The position numbers and the translations under genes were made by a program. The notes below the pieces were generated by a model. That model searched no databases. It saw only the letters and a list, made by a program, of their open reading frames with translations, and had not been told where the DNA came from. This document shows, in pieces, positions 43,758-55,853 of a stretch of DNA of 64,000 nucleotides; within the stretch, counting starts at the first letter, position 1, and every line of letters begins with the position of its first letter. This DNA is from Rhabdophis nuchalis (taxonomy: Eukaryota; Chordata; Lepidosauria; Squamata; Natricidae): the NCBI GenBank assembly GCA_039707465.1, contig CM077651.1:21449019-21513018 (forward strand), in the 5' to 3' direction.

Positions 43758-44552
43758 CCTAACCCGCTCTTACTAAAGACATTTAAGAAAATGTTGAAGA
43801 ACATTAGACTAGTTCTAGGATAGAATCCCAAGAAACCTGTTCTATATCAATCTCCAATAGAAACATTGAGGATCTGTTTGTGGATAGTCAAACTGCTACA
43901 AATCCATTTGGTAGTAGAATCATCCATCCTATATTATTCCATTTTATTTATTTTTTTATTTTTTCCATCAAGCATGAATTAGATAACAGATATAAGTATA
44001 AACATGATTATGAATACATGAAATGAATACAAATACAAGGGAATATTAGGACAGAGATGATAGGCACATTGGTGTGCTTATGCACGCCCCTTAATGACCT
44101 CTTAGCAATGGGGGGAGGTCAACAGTAGACAGTCTAAGGTTAAAATTTGGAGGGTTTGAGGAAGAAACCACAGCATCACATTTTATCAAGAAAGAGGCTA
44201 TGGTCAACTTAGTCAAAAAATGTATAGAAGTCTAAGTAATTTTCCTTTGGTCAATTAATCTAGTTATTTTGTCAAGAAACATAATAAGGTAATAATGTCA
44301 ATCTGACAAATCTATAGTTTAAATCTAAGTGCTATTGCTATTTTTCTTAGAAGTTTCTTTCTTTTTCAGTCTTCAGATACTTCCTTGACACTCCAGAAAC
44401 TTAAACTCACTCAAAGTAGCTTGATGTTCTCTTACCAATTCTTTACCTATTTTGACCTGAACTTCTGTTCTGCGTCCTTTTGTATTCTGAAAGGTTGGAC
44501 TTTAGCAAAAAAAGACAGGTGCAAAATAAGAACTGAGCAGTGCAACCTAGGT
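43758..44552. other. Unassigned sequence
   Basis: No gene seen. GTGCTATTGCTATTT at about 44329 is a stub of the L2-tailed SINE end. Confidence 0.45.
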
Positions 44553-44953
44553 CAGTGATGGTGAACCTTTTTGGCACCGAGTACTCGAACTGGAACGTGC
44601 GTGAATGTGTGTGCATGTGCATATGCCGGAGTGCCGGAAACCCAAAGACCAGCTGGCCGGCACATGCATGCCTGTTTTTGACCATTTTCAGGCTGTTTTG
44701 GGACCAGTTTTGGACTTTCAGGCCATTTTCAGGCTGTTTTGGGGTGTTTGGGGGGGTGTTTTCCAGGTGAAAAATGGCCCAGAAAATGGCCTGAAAAATG
44801 CCCCCCAAACAGCCTGAAAACAGTCCAAAAACAGCCTGAAAATGGCCCAAAACCGGTTTGGAAATGGCCTCGAAAGTAACCCAAAAACAGTCTGACCATT
44901 TTTGAGATATTTTCAGGTCTTTTGGCAAACGTGCCATAGGTTCATCATCATGG
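44553..44953. mobile_element. hAT element, 401 bp, perfect TSD
   Basis: Starts CAGTGATGGTGAACCTTTTT, ends GCCATAGGTTCATCATCATGG, flanked by ACCTAGGT on both sides, itself a palindrome. The interior is made of short repeats of TTTCAGGCTGTTTTGG in both orientations, giving long spurious frames. It shares termini with 16015. Confidence 0.9.
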
Positions 44954-46564
44954 ACCTAGGTCCTGTTGAAAATCTCACCTTCTTCAGCCAGCAAACCAAC
45001 CATTTCTTTGATTTTCCTCTTTGATTTTCCTCTTACCAATTCAGAGCTTTAGGCTTCATAATTCCATTCTTTCATATTAAGATTATTCTCTGATATTCTG
45101 CTTTGTTATATGTTCCTTTTAAATATATATATCTATATTATGTTTTTTAGCCTATCAAAGAGCTTTCACTGCAGCTACAACAGTTTCATTAGATGTCCCC
45201 TTTCTCTCTGTCTTTCATATCACTTCTGTTTGGGCATTAATTATCTTATTTTGTTATTACTCATTATATCATTGCTCATTATTATTGTCCTTTCTTCACA
45301 TGACAGATGCCTGAGGAGCAATGTTGCTGGTTTACAAAAAAAGCAATGACGTGTTCCTGAAACACTTTTTCCTATTATCCTGCCTGTAGTAGAAAGAGAT
45401 GTACTGCAATACTACCACAGCCAAAGAGACATAGTCTCAATAAGCTCATTTCAAAAGGAAACAAAATTTCAAGATCATTTAAGTCAAAGCCCTTTTGATC
45501 ACAAAATCAAAGGCTTGTTGAATTCAGCATTAAGCAACCACACATAATATACACATACATTTTCTATTCTTATATTTTTTTTGTTCTTTTAATGTTCAAT
45601 AGCTGCATTTTTTTAAAAAAATGTTGATGCCTGTAAAAATATTGATGTCCACATCTTCAGTTTAGAAAGTGTGTTAAATAAGTGGAGGTTGTGTGGGTGG
45701 GGAGAGAAAGAGAGAGAGAGAGAGAAAGATTAATCACTCACTATAGATGAGTTATTGAACCAAGAAACTAAAGCTTTACATCTTCCCACTTCAATTCTCT
45801 TCAGCCAATTGGAGGTCAAGAAATCAATAGAACTATGATATAGCCAGAGTATGTGTTAAAAATTGATTCATTTTCAATACGTCTCACATTATGTTTTAAG
45901 GTAGGGTGTTTCTCCCCTCCTCCAGAGTTTATGTCAAGTAGTATCTCAAAATCACTGCTTCAACAGACTTCAGGTGCCATGAAATCCGACCTTGAATTGA
46001 TCCTTGAGTTAAGCCATCCAATCTCTCACAATTTCCCACAATAGATCATTCTAGTTAATAGCAGGGTTTGAAAATCAATAGCCCAAAGACTTTTCTAAAA
46101 AAATTAAGGGAACATTTCACTCACTTTCTTAAACCACTATAAAACTCATTTCCCACTTCACTTTGTAATACAAAAGGTAGCTATTGTTTAAGGAAGGGAA
46201 AATCAAACAAACCGCTCTAGACTCATCAGTGTAGGACTGGCCCATTCTGCACTGGAAAGTGGCAATTGAATCTCGAGGACTCTTATTTTTAACTTTCCAC
46301 TATATGTATAAGAAGTGCCTGAAAATACTTTCTATAAAATGGAGATTTTTCCCCCCAAACATCACTTAGAAATGTGATTTCCCCCAATTTCAGCCTGAAT
46401 TAATATATTCCATTTTTACCAACTCTTTCTGTTGCACCATTTTTCTTAGCTTTATAGTGTTAAGAGTTGTGTTTTTTCGGAATGCACATTGTGAAAGCTT
46501 TTCAATCTTCATTTTTCAGTTACCATGCTATTCATTCAGATAATGTCAAGAGATATGTTTTTGT
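44954..46564. other. Unassigned sequence with a GA tract
   Basis: (GA)n at 45701-45728. No gene or repeat family recognised. Confidence 0.5.
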
Positions 46565-46647
46565 GGCATCAGGATTTTTTTAAAAAAAATCTGCAGAACA
46601 AAGATTTTGCAGATTGTTCTGCGGATTTTAAAAGAAATCCTGATGCC
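46565..46647. repeat. Imperfect hairpin, arms about 35 bp
   Basis: The left arm from GGCATCAGGATTT to TCTGCAGAACAA (46565-46601) pairs with TTGTTCTGCGGA to AAATCCTGATGCC (46614-46647) across a 12-nt loop. It ends two bases before a SINE fragment. Confidence 0.8.
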
Positions 46648-46649
46648 AG

Positions 46650-47135
46650 CTTCTAGGGAGTAGTACTCATCTCCTTTTTCTAGCCAAGGAAGCCAGAGTT
46701 ATCCGAAGAAGCTTCTGTGCTCATGTGTCTGGCATGTCTATGTGCCGAAGTACACAGAATGCTGTTTCCTTCCCACCAAAGTGGTGCCTATTTATCTACT
46801 TGAGCTGTGGTGGTGCAGTGGTTAGCCTAGAGTGCAATACTGCAGGCTACTTCTGCTAACTGACTGCTGACTGAAATTTGACAGTTCAAAACTCACCAGG
46901 TTCAAGGTTGACTCAACTGTCCATCCTTCCGAGGTGGGTAAAATGAGGACCCAAATTCTTGGGGGCAATAGGCTGACTCTGTAAACCACTTAAAGTGGTA
47001 TTGCTATTGCTCCTTGCATCTATGTGCTTTTGAACTGCTAGGTGGGCAAGAGCTGGAGCAAGAAGAGGAGCTCACCCTATCACCAGTGTTTGGGATCTTG
47101 AACTGCCAACCTTCTAGCTGACAAGCCCAGGATCC
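46650..47135 (-). mobile_element. Sauria-type SINE interrupted by another SINE
   Basis: Halves at 46650-46803 and 47012-47135: CTTCCCACCAAAGTGG before and TTTTGAACTGCTAGGTGGG after. Diverged. Confidence 0.75.
46804..47010 (+). mobile_element. tRNA-derived SINE with L2-like tail
   Basis: GCTGTGGTGGTGCAGTGG through AATGAGGACCCAAATTCTTG to TTGCTATTGCTC. CTTG occurs at both junctions with the host SINE. The 3' third has a deletion. Confidence 0.8.
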
Positions 47136-47834
47136 AACGGACCTCCTATCCATTACGAGTAGTAAAGGCTTGCTGTCATCCAATGGTTCTCCAGATTTTT
47201 GCAATACAAATTTAGTAGCCCATGTTTCTATGAACAAATTCAAATATTTATAGCACCCTTCTTCTTTTTTTCTTAACACCTGTCTCTGGAACAGTTGCAG
47301 TCTGTCACCAAGCAGAGAACTGGTGTTCATATTGTTATATATTTTGCTGAATTATAAGATAAATCATTTTTCCCTTTGGGAACAGATGTTACAGTTGGTA
47401 AATACATCTACTGAAGAAGAATTTGATATTGAATATCCTCTGTATTATTGTGGAGTGATTATGGGTATGATTTTGTTGATGTGGTTATTTATATGGTTAT
47501 TAAAGTATAGAATAGTACTTCAGACAATTTTGTCATGAATTCCAGATGTATGCAGTTCACAATTTATTGTAACTATTTCTGATTTGGGGGAGGGGGCACT
47601 GTGATGATTTTTCTCCTTTAATTTGATGGAAAAATAAGCTATTTCCTATTTCCCCCCCCCTCCAAGAGATGAGTAATTTCAGTGACTTTCTTCTGAATAG
47701 GACCTGAAGTTTCTCTAATGATAAGTATCCATCTAGGACAACTAGGAAGAAGGTGGAGGAATATACTTCAGGAAGAATGAGGAAGAAAGACAGAAGCCAT
47801 TTACAGAAAAATAAGGAGAAAAAAATCTCATCCC
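47136..47834. other. Unassigned sequence
   Basis: No gene or repeat recognised. Confidence 0.45.
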
Positions 47835-48044
47835 ACTTATGACTGCATGACTGTAACTTTGTTGCTTGTATCCTTTACTATTTATATTGATAGTTTCCTG
47901 ATTGTTTATTTGGACCCTATGTCTATCATTAAGTACTGTGCCTTATGATTCTTGATGAATGTATCTTGTCTTTTTATGTACACTGAGAGCATCTGCACCA
48001 AAGATAAATTCCTTTTGTATCCAATCACACTTGGCCAATGAAGA
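47835..48044 (+). mobile_element. Snake-type CR1/L3 LINE 3' end
   Basis: The 3'UTR contains GTACACTGAGAGCATCTGC, then CCAATCACACTTGGCCAATG, a signature I recognise from snake LINE ends that seed (AATAG)n microsatellites. 5'-truncated, with no coding part. Confidence 0.8.
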
Positions 48045-48155
48045 ATTCTATTCTATTCTATTCCATTCCATTCCATTCCATTCCATTCCATTCCATTCCA
48101 TTCCATTCCATTCTATTCTATTCTATTCTATTCTATTCTATTCTATTCTATTCTA
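48045..48155. repeat. (TTCTA)n/(TTCCA)n pentanucleotide array
   Basis: About 22 pentamers. TTCTA units flank a central block of about ten TTCCA units. TTCTA is the complement class of AATAG. It starts directly at the LINE end. Confidence 0.97.
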
Positions 48156-48935
48156 AACACTTACTGTACCTGTAAGTGTGGTAAATAGGATGACACATTT
48201 GTTACCTATATATTCATGCATTCTCAAGCAAATGTATAGATGCACATATACAGTACATAAATATTATCCAGTGATATTTATGGACAAGATTTCACCCTTT
48301 TCTCCTAGAATCAAGAGCCTCAGAAAAACCCCTACAATATTGAATTTTAAGAGAGGACATCAACTGTTTTTCTCAAATGTTACCTGATTTTTTTTTTTAA
48401 AAAGCCTTTTGAATAATGCAAACATCCAAACCACAAAATGATATTTGCCCTTTTCTAGCTTTTTGAAATATCTGGCTACATTGGATAGAGTGTGCAATGA
48501 TATTTTTAGCACTTTGTGGTTTAATAGCTGACTATGATATTTAGCAGCTGTCGACACTTGGTGCATGATGCTTAATGATATTTAGAAGCTGTGTTTGACG
48601 GTTTATGATACTCCATTTCTGATGCTTACCAACAGATTAGATAACTAAAGCATACACATTGCGAATGCTGAGGGGAAATGTCCCAATTCAGAGTGCAAAT
48701 TTCATTGGCGAAGGGGGAAGATTTGAACTGTTATTTGAGGAAGATGTTTAACTGGTCGGGATGTCACTTGGTCTCATATTGGTGCGAGGGACCCAAATCA
48801 TATAGGGCTGGTCCTAGGAACTATATGAAAACAGCAGAGTTTTCTTCCTCAATTCCCTTACTCTCTTTTGTGACAATGTGGGTCTAAATGTTTGTCTGTT
48901 ATGGGTCTCTTGTTTTGCCACAATTTACAGTGGAG
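48156..48935. other. Unassigned sequence
   Basis: No gene or named repeat recognised. Confidence 0.45.
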
Positions 48936-49192
48936 CATAGAGCATAGAACAATATGGTTGGAAGGGACCTTAGAGGGTCTTCTAGGCAAACCCTGCTTGA
49001 GCAGGAAACCCTACACCATTCCAAACAAATGGTTGCTCAATCTCTTCATGAAAACCCTCAAAGATGGAGCATCTACAACTTCTGAAGGTGAACCATTCCA
49101 TTGATTGTTCTCACTGTCAGAAAATTTCTCCTTAGTTCTTGGCTGGATCCCTCTTTAATGATCTGTCAGCAATTACTTCTTATCCTGGATTG
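48936..49192 (-). mobile_element. CR1 LINE 3' end
   Basis: ATGGTTGGAAGGGACCTTAG on the plus strand is the complement of the CR1 tail. ACTGTCAGAAAATTTCTCC marks the ORF2 end. Broken and truncated. Confidence 0.8.
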
Positions 49193-49364
49193 TGCTATGG
49201 ATGTAGTTTTATTTTTGGCAAAATTTGGCAGAAAGTGTAGGGTATATCAGCTATATTGGAAACATGGATAGGATCTGCCTGGCCTCACCATTGATTTGAG
49301 CATTGTCCAATGCACACTGGGCTGGTATAATGATGATGTGATTGGCCTTAATATTGTCCACTGT
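49193..49364. other. Unassigned spacer
   Basis: Nothing recognised between the CR1 end and the hAT MITE. Confidence 0.4.
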
Positions 49365-49566
49365 CAGTGGTGAAATTCAAATATTTTTACTACTGGTTCT
49401 GTGAGTGTGGCTTGGTGGGCATGGCAGGGAAAGGATATTGCAAAATCTCCATTCCGTCCCCCCTCTGGGGCCAGCCAGAGGTGGTATTTGCCGGTTCTCC
49501 AAACTACTCAAAATTTCCGCTACTGATTCTCCAGAACCTATCAGAACCTGCTGAATTTCACCCCTG
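49365..49566. mobile_element. hAT MITE (CAGAGGTGGTATT family)
   Basis: Starts CAGTGGTGAAATTCAAAT, ends CTGAATTTCACCCCTG. The flanks TCCACTGT and CCCACTGT match at 7 of 8. Confidence 0.9.
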
Positions 49567-50359
49567 CCCACTGTTACAAACACATCTGAGCCCAAAACTT
49601 ACATTGCTAAGCAAGATAGTTGTTAAGTGAGTTTTGTCCCATTTTATGATTTTTCTTGACACAGTTGTTAAACAAATCACAGCATGTCTTAAATTAGTAA
49701 CACTGTTGCTAAATGAATCTGGTTTCCCCATTTACTTTGCTTGTCAGATGGTGGTCCCATGACCCCAAGAAACAGCAACTGTCATAAATATGAATCAGTT
49801 GACAAGTCTCTGAATTTTGCTCATGTGATCATTAGGATCATGAAGTCTTCCAAGGCATTATAAAGTGGTACTAGCACTTCATGTGATCTAGACTGTATCC
49901 CCTGTTAATGCGGCCTGTGTTGAATTAAACATGTACCAAATAAAAGCATTTCTAAATTCTAAAAACAAAGCCACTCAGTTTCCTGTTTAATATGGGAACG
50001 TCCCAGAGATAATATCAACCCAATCTTTCTGGGCAGAGGACCAGGTTCAATCTTGGATGGTAGGCAGAGGTCCATGCTCAGTACACATGGCTAAAGATGA
50101 AAACACAGGATGTAGATTTAATTAAATTCATATCCTTAATTTAAATTAATTCACATCCTGTATTTTCTTTTCTTGTCATGCCCACTATTTGAGGTTTGCC
50201 TACATACATGTTATCCATTACATCTAGTGGTATACATCCTACTTTTTTTTTTGTAAACAATTTTTCTAATCCTTACTTCCTAACACTAACCAGTGATATA
50301 AAAAGTTCCCATCAACTGTTTGAGTCAAACTACCCTGCCAAAGCTTTGTGGTGAAGTGA
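49567..50359. other. Unassigned sequence
   Basis: No gene or repeat recognised. Confidence 0.45.
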
Positions 50360-51098
50360 TCTATATAACTAAATGTAACAGGAGTTTGTTCAAAACCGCT
50401 AATCTCCGAAAGTACTGCATCGATTGCTTCCAAATTTTCACACAACATTCCTTTCGAATACGGCATCAATGATATATATAGTGTAAATGTCACGCCTGTG
50501 CCAGGTACACGCAAAAGAAATGTAATTTTTTTTAAAAGGTAGGTAGATGGATAAAGAGAGAGCAGTGGGCCACAGGTATTTTGTCATCTTTTATAACATA
50601 AAATACTCCATCCATAAGATTCAAGGAGAAATACAGTAGGTAGGTAGGTAGGCAGCTATAGGGATAGAGAGAGGGAGGGAGAAATGCAGTAGGTAGGTAG
50701 GTAGGTAGGTAGGTAGGTAGGTAGGTAGGTAGGTAGGTAGAGGGAAATAGGGAAAAATACAGTAGGTAGGTAGCTAGGTAGGTAGGTAGGTAGGTAGAGG
50801 GAAATAGGGAGAAATACAGTAGGTAGGTAGGCAGCTATAGGGATAGAGAGAGGGAGGGAGAAATGCAGTAGGTAGGTAGGTAGGTAGGTAGGCAGACAGA
50901 CGGACAGAGAGGAGAAATACAGTAGGTAGGTAGGTAGGTAGGTAGGTGGAAATAGGGAGAAATACAGTAGGTAGGTAGGTTGGGGGTTATACGGTGGTTG
51001 TGTGTATGTGTTTGTATGTGCAGGTGTAGATCTACACACAGATTGGTTGGCCATTTAACCAGACTGGGCCACAGCAACGCGTGGCCAGGAACGGCTAG
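50360..51098 (+). mobile_element. Non-autonomous Helitron with internal (TAGG)n array
   Basis: Starts TCTATATAACTAAATG and ends CTAG, inserted between host A (50359) and T (51099). A hairpin with perfect 6-bp stem (GGCCAC / GTGGCC, 51068-51086) lies about 9 nt before CTAG. These four features are the Helitron signature. No Rep/helicase frame. The middle (50632-50980) is a TAGG-based minisatellite. Confidence 0.8.
50632..50980. repeat. (TAGG)n array with higher-order units
   Basis: TAGG runs alternate with spacers. One spacer type (GCAGCTATAGGGATAGAG and following) occurs twice, about 180 bp apart, so there is a second-level repeat. The YLPT-type minus-strand frames are artefacts. Confidence 0.95.
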
Positions 51099-51990
51099 TT
51101 GATAAATAAAAAGAGAAACTCTGGGCATCACACAAGGCCTCAAAGGAACCAAATGTGTCCTATGAATTTCAAATCCCTGATTTCATTTGTAGAGGACTTA
51201 ATGCAATACTTTCATTTTTAGTAGAACAATATAACATCCTGCTGGCATTTGCTTAATATTCTGTTAAAGAGAGTATTTTCTTTAAATTACTGCTTATTTT
51301 AAAATTATTGAACCAAAATCTAAGGCTGATCAAGAGCATTGTGAAACAAAATCACTGTTTGGAAAAAAAATAGAGGAAAGTTTATTAAGCATGCAATATA
51401 ATTTATTTAATGTGGAAAGCAATCAATTCTGTTCCCTTTTAGCAGGACTTTGGTAACATTTATCCTTATGAATTAATCAAATTATGAATTACTTCCCCCA
51501 CCTTCTCTGTCTCCTAATTATACAACAAGACTCAGTGTCAGAATACTAAAGCAATTTCTTTTTTAAGTGTAGTTAACAATATAACAGTTTTGCAAATTAA
51601 CATTAATGTTTGCAAGGTGATACATTTTTGTTTTTAAGATATTGTTATCTTGCATTTAGGTCCTAATAACGAACCACCTTGTCTTATTTTTAACTGAAGG
51701 ATTAATAACTTGGCAAATGGATCAGAGATATCCTTTTTATACACTGTGTGGACTGCTGACATTAATTAAACAGAAGCTCTCTGAACAAGACGATTTTCTT
51801 GAACATAAATAGATGGTTAAAATTAAAAAGAAAATGGTTCACCAGAAGCATGATAAACAGTGGAGAAGGCTGTACAGCTGAACCATGTGATTTGACGTTC
51901 TGAAAGGAACATCAATAATCCCTTAGACTTAGGTTCAGTGTTTTAATAAAATGTTCAGACATACATTTGCCAGCCCAGTTCAAGGATATA
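51099..51990. other. Unassigned sequence
   Basis: AT-rich, with no gene or repeat recognised. Confidence 0.45.
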
Positions 51991-52513
51991 CCGTATTTTT
52001 TGGAGTATAAGATGCACCTTTTCCCTCCCTAAAAGACCGTGGAAATGTTGGTGCGTCTTATACATCGAATGCAGCCATTTTTGGCCTCCCAAAGTCCCAC
52101 CCCTGCATCCCAATTTTTTTTGAAAAATTGGCCATTTTTCACCAAAGCAGGGATATTTTTGCCTTCCCCCACCCCCCAGAAGCACTCTGCAGGTTTCAGC
52201 AGGGCTGGGGGAAGGGGAAAATGCTCCCATTTTGGTGAAAAGGAGGCAAAAAAATGGGCTGTTCTTCACCAAACCAAGGGTGTTTTTGTCTTTCCCCATC
52301 CCCCAGAAGCACTCTTCAGGCTTCCACAGGGCTGGGGAAAGGGAAAAAATGCCCCAATTTTGATGAAAAATGAGGAAGATTTTGCCTTACCCTGGGCCCT
52401 GCTAAAGCCTGCAGAATGCTCCTGGGGGCCTGGGAGGACAAACACTTTTTTTTTACCTCTTCTAAATCTTGGTGCGTCTTATACACCAGTGCATCTTATA
52501 GTCCAAAATAGGG
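51991..52513. mobile_element. MITE with TA target duplication
   Basis: Left terminus CCGTATTTTTTGGAGTATAA, right terminus TATAGTCCAAAATAGGG, flanked by TA on both sides, as for Tc1/mariner-like elements. The subterminal motif GGTGCGTCTTATAC is repeated. The interior has two diverged ~127-bp tandem units containing CCCCCAGAAGCACTCT. Confidence 0.75.
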
Positions 52514-53455
52514 TACTTTCTTCAGAAAATGTATGAAATAGAAGCTCATGTCTTCTTTTCACAGCCAAAAATAGCTTCAGCGCTTTTTGTGGTCCTCTCC
52601 GTAGAATTCAACTGGTCTGACAGTAGAATTGTAAGAGGGCAGAAAAATCCATATCGTGGTATATAACTAATGTGAGCATTGTTTTGCGAGGCCCCACCCT
52701 GCATAGGTCCCACTGACTGCAGACATTCTGAATTCACATTTTTACCTCAGGGTGGAAAAAAGATGCTCCCGGTAGAGCGTCTTCTCCTTTTCTTCCAGAA
52801 AAACAAAAAGCAAGACCAGCTAAAATAAGTGGACTAAATAAAAGTAAAATGGAAAGTTACATCTGGCTCAAATAATTGTTGCTTGGATAGACAGATGTAA
52901 AATGTCTAGTTAACATTGCAGTATGTTTATTCCTGATTTTCTGAGTTCATCACAGTTAATGTTTTCCACAGATAGCTTCAACGCAGGTGGAATTTAATAT
53001 TTCTATACAAGCTCATTGACTGTGTTTTATGCAAATTGGAATCTCTCTCCAGAAAAATGTTTCTAAAGAACAGCAAATCTATATCACCTCAGAGTTTGCT
53101 CAGAATCTTTCGTATTTTCCTATAGAGTTTCCTCCAAGTTATTGTCCACAATATTATCAGCAATAATATTTTATCTCCTTCAAAATGATAGTTTTTGAAA
53201 GGGAATGTTTAAAGGTCCTTTAAAAAGAAAACCACTTATCTAAGGTGGGAGTGATTTAAACTCCAAAGGCTGTTCAAGTGACATACCTCAAAAAGCTAGG
53301 AAGCTAGGCTAGAAAGTAGCAATAGAATTTATTCCATTTTCACATATTCTTCTTTCTCATTTCCCCAACTGAAACACATCATTATTTTGTGGGGAAAGGA
53401 TGCCAAGTATCTCTCCAGGCTGTAGTCAGCAGGAACTATCCCCAGATCTGTAAGA
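52514..53455. other. Unassigned sequence
   Basis: No gene or named repeat recognised. Confidence 0.45.
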
Positions 53456-53808
53456 AGGTAAAAAAGGTAAAGGAAAAGATTCCCTTCGCACATATCTGCT
53501 AGTCGTTCCCGACTCTAGGGAGCGGTGCTCATCTCTGTTTCAAAGCCGAAGAGCCAGCGCTGTCCGAAGACGTCTCTATGGTCATGCGGCTTGCATGCCA
53601 AAATGCACAGAACACTGTTACCTTCCCACCAAAGGTGGTCCCTATTTTTCTACTTGCATGTTTTATGTGCTTTCGAACTGCTAGATTGGCAGAAGCTGGG
53701 ACAAGTAACGGGAGCTCACTCCATTATACAGTGCTAGGGATTCGAACTGCCGAACTGCCAACCTTCTGATTGACAAGCTCAGCATCTTAGCCACTGAGCC
53801 ACCGTGCT
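53456..53808 (-). mobile_element. Sauria-type SINE, full length
   Basis: Minus strand from the head (GGTGGCTCAGTGGCTAAG) to the tail CTAGAGTCGGGAACGACTAG and an AAGGTAAA-rich end. It is the copy closest to the inferred consensus. Confidence 0.92.
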
Positions 53809-55505
53809 AATGCTTAGAAAGGGAAAAATAGAGCAGAGAGCCTATTGTTCTTTTTAAAATAATGGTACACTTGAGTATTACCGATTTAAAACATTATCCC
53901 AAAGAAAGTTACATTTCGTATGTACAGCAGGGCTGTCATTCACTTGAATTAGATCAATGAAACTCTGAGTGCCATCAGTTATAGACTCAGATCTTTGCAA
54001 CCTTCAGCACTCTGTGAATGGGAGGGGTGAATGTTGAGCTGACCCCTTTGAGGATCAGAAAATGTCCTTTCCTTGCATATCACCTCCTCTAATTCCTCAC
54101 AACTCCGAAGGGAAACATTCCCTGACTATTATTTTTGATCTTGTTGGGTGTCTTTATTTTTAACGATGGCAGAAGCTAGCCTTTCCTTCAAAACAAAGTC
54201 ACATTTTTATTTAATTTATTATTTTATTTTACTCTTTCATGTAAAATGATTTTTACTTAGGGCAAAAGCAAACCCAGAAGCATTTACTGATTCATTTTGC
54301 ACTATACAAAGTAAATCTGACAAGAGCTGCTTTTTTGCCAAGGCATAAGTGGAAACAGATTGGTGTGATGGGGAGAAAAATAGATCATTTTATCTTTTCT
54401 TTCCGTGCTTTTAAAACCTTTTAAAAAATGCTCCAAACAATCCATTCATTTAAATAGTTTGATTTGGGAAACTTCCCAATAGTGCTTTCATTTTAAAAAA
54501 TGCTTATGCTCGGGTGGGCTTATAGAGGTTCCCACCGATAACTATTAAAAAAAAACATGTCATATTCTGTTGCTTTGATAAGATGCTTAGCAGATGACAA
54601 GAGCTTAGTTTTCTGTTGTGGCTTTTTCCTCTGTTTACATCTGGAAAATGTTTACATTTTAAAACTTTTTTCACAGAATGAAAAGCAAATGGCAATTTGC
54701 CATTGGAACAATCATAATAAGGACATGGGAGGGAGATATAACATTTCTTTCATTAGAGACATACTGTGGTTGATACTTGCAAAAGAAGAGGCCTTCACCT
54801 CTGCAATCAGGCGGGAATATTCTGTGCATATTAAGCATAACCTGATGCCTCCTGATCTCCATCGTATGTGCAAACTGATTGAATTTCTTATTGAAATATC
54901 CCAGTTTTAATCAGAAAGGTTAGACTGCGTGACCACTTGAGCTGATGGATACTCATCAGGACACATCTGGAAGGCATCCCCTCCGTTTCATGGAAGAGCT
55001 GAAATAGAACTAAATGATAGGTTATTCATATCCATTAGAACCAGCTTGATGTCTGGGGGAGATACCAATCACCGAGGAACATGGGAAAACATTTATATGC
55101 TAACTTCGCTTGAAAGGCATAACATTGTCCAGTGCTCAAATTCACACCCATGTCATACATTACTCCAGAGAGGGAAAAATACCCTTGGGTTTGCGACTGA
55201 GTGGACACCCAATAACAGTGGACAGTAGTGTAATGTTTAATTTCTAGACAGACAAAATGCTGAAGTTCAAGTTCCTTTCAAAACAACAGTCGTGGAAATG
55301 AAAGCCCTTCGCCTCAAACATGGCAAGCTGAGGATGTGCGGGGCATGGACAAATTAGTCCATACAGCGACTGCAATGGTATGACTGAAAATCTGTGGAGT
55401 TTTGAGTGTGCTACTGCAGCCATTATCTTCACAGGCATGGACTCTCTGCAGTTAGGCAAAGAATACATTCATGCACAACCTCTTCAGGAGATCCTGCATG
55501 TATTC
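53809..55505. other. Unassigned sequence
   Basis: The longest plus-strand open frame (54557-54910, 117 codons) has no recognisable domain and lies in AT-rich DNA; probably chance. Confidence 0.45.
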
Positions 55506-55853
55506 TTGTGTGTGCGTGTGCGTGTGCGTGTTCCAGCATAACTCTGGAATGCCTTGAGCAATTTCAACCAAACTTGGTACACAGGTTACTTACCCTCTGG
55601 AAACAAATACTGTAGGGGTAAGGCACCGCTAACATCCACCAGGGTGTGTGTTCTGTTAAGATACAGCCTGTTGTGCCTTAAAAAGTCTTCTAATGTACAA
55701 TGCTGTGGAGTTGCCATGGTAATGGCTTCACAGTACTCCGCAAGGGAGCTCCCTCTGGTAAGGGGGAAAATCCAAAATTAGAAATTGTAGCAATGTTCAC
55801 AGAAGGAGGGTTGGGATGAATAAATACAAGGGCAGTGCCAGATTATCAGCTAT
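55506..55853 (+). mobile_element. Helitron-like element, copy 3
   Basis: Begins with a (TGTGCG)n tract, then TTCCAGCATAACTCTGGAA, CCATGGTAATGGCTTC, and ends GATTATCAGCTAT (CTAG with one change). Confidence 0.55.

Noticed and set aside
44443..44937. 164-codon minus-strand frame
   Set aside because: Lies almost wholly in a hAT element made of short inverted repeats; composition reflects those repeats.
50656..51152. Tyr-Leu-Pro-Thr repeat protein frames
   Set aside because: Translation of a (TAGG)n microsatellite, with no start context or conserved domain.
54557..54910. 117-codon plus-strand frame
   Set aside because: No recognisable domain, AT-rich DNA, and no flanking features of a gene. 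Probably chance.
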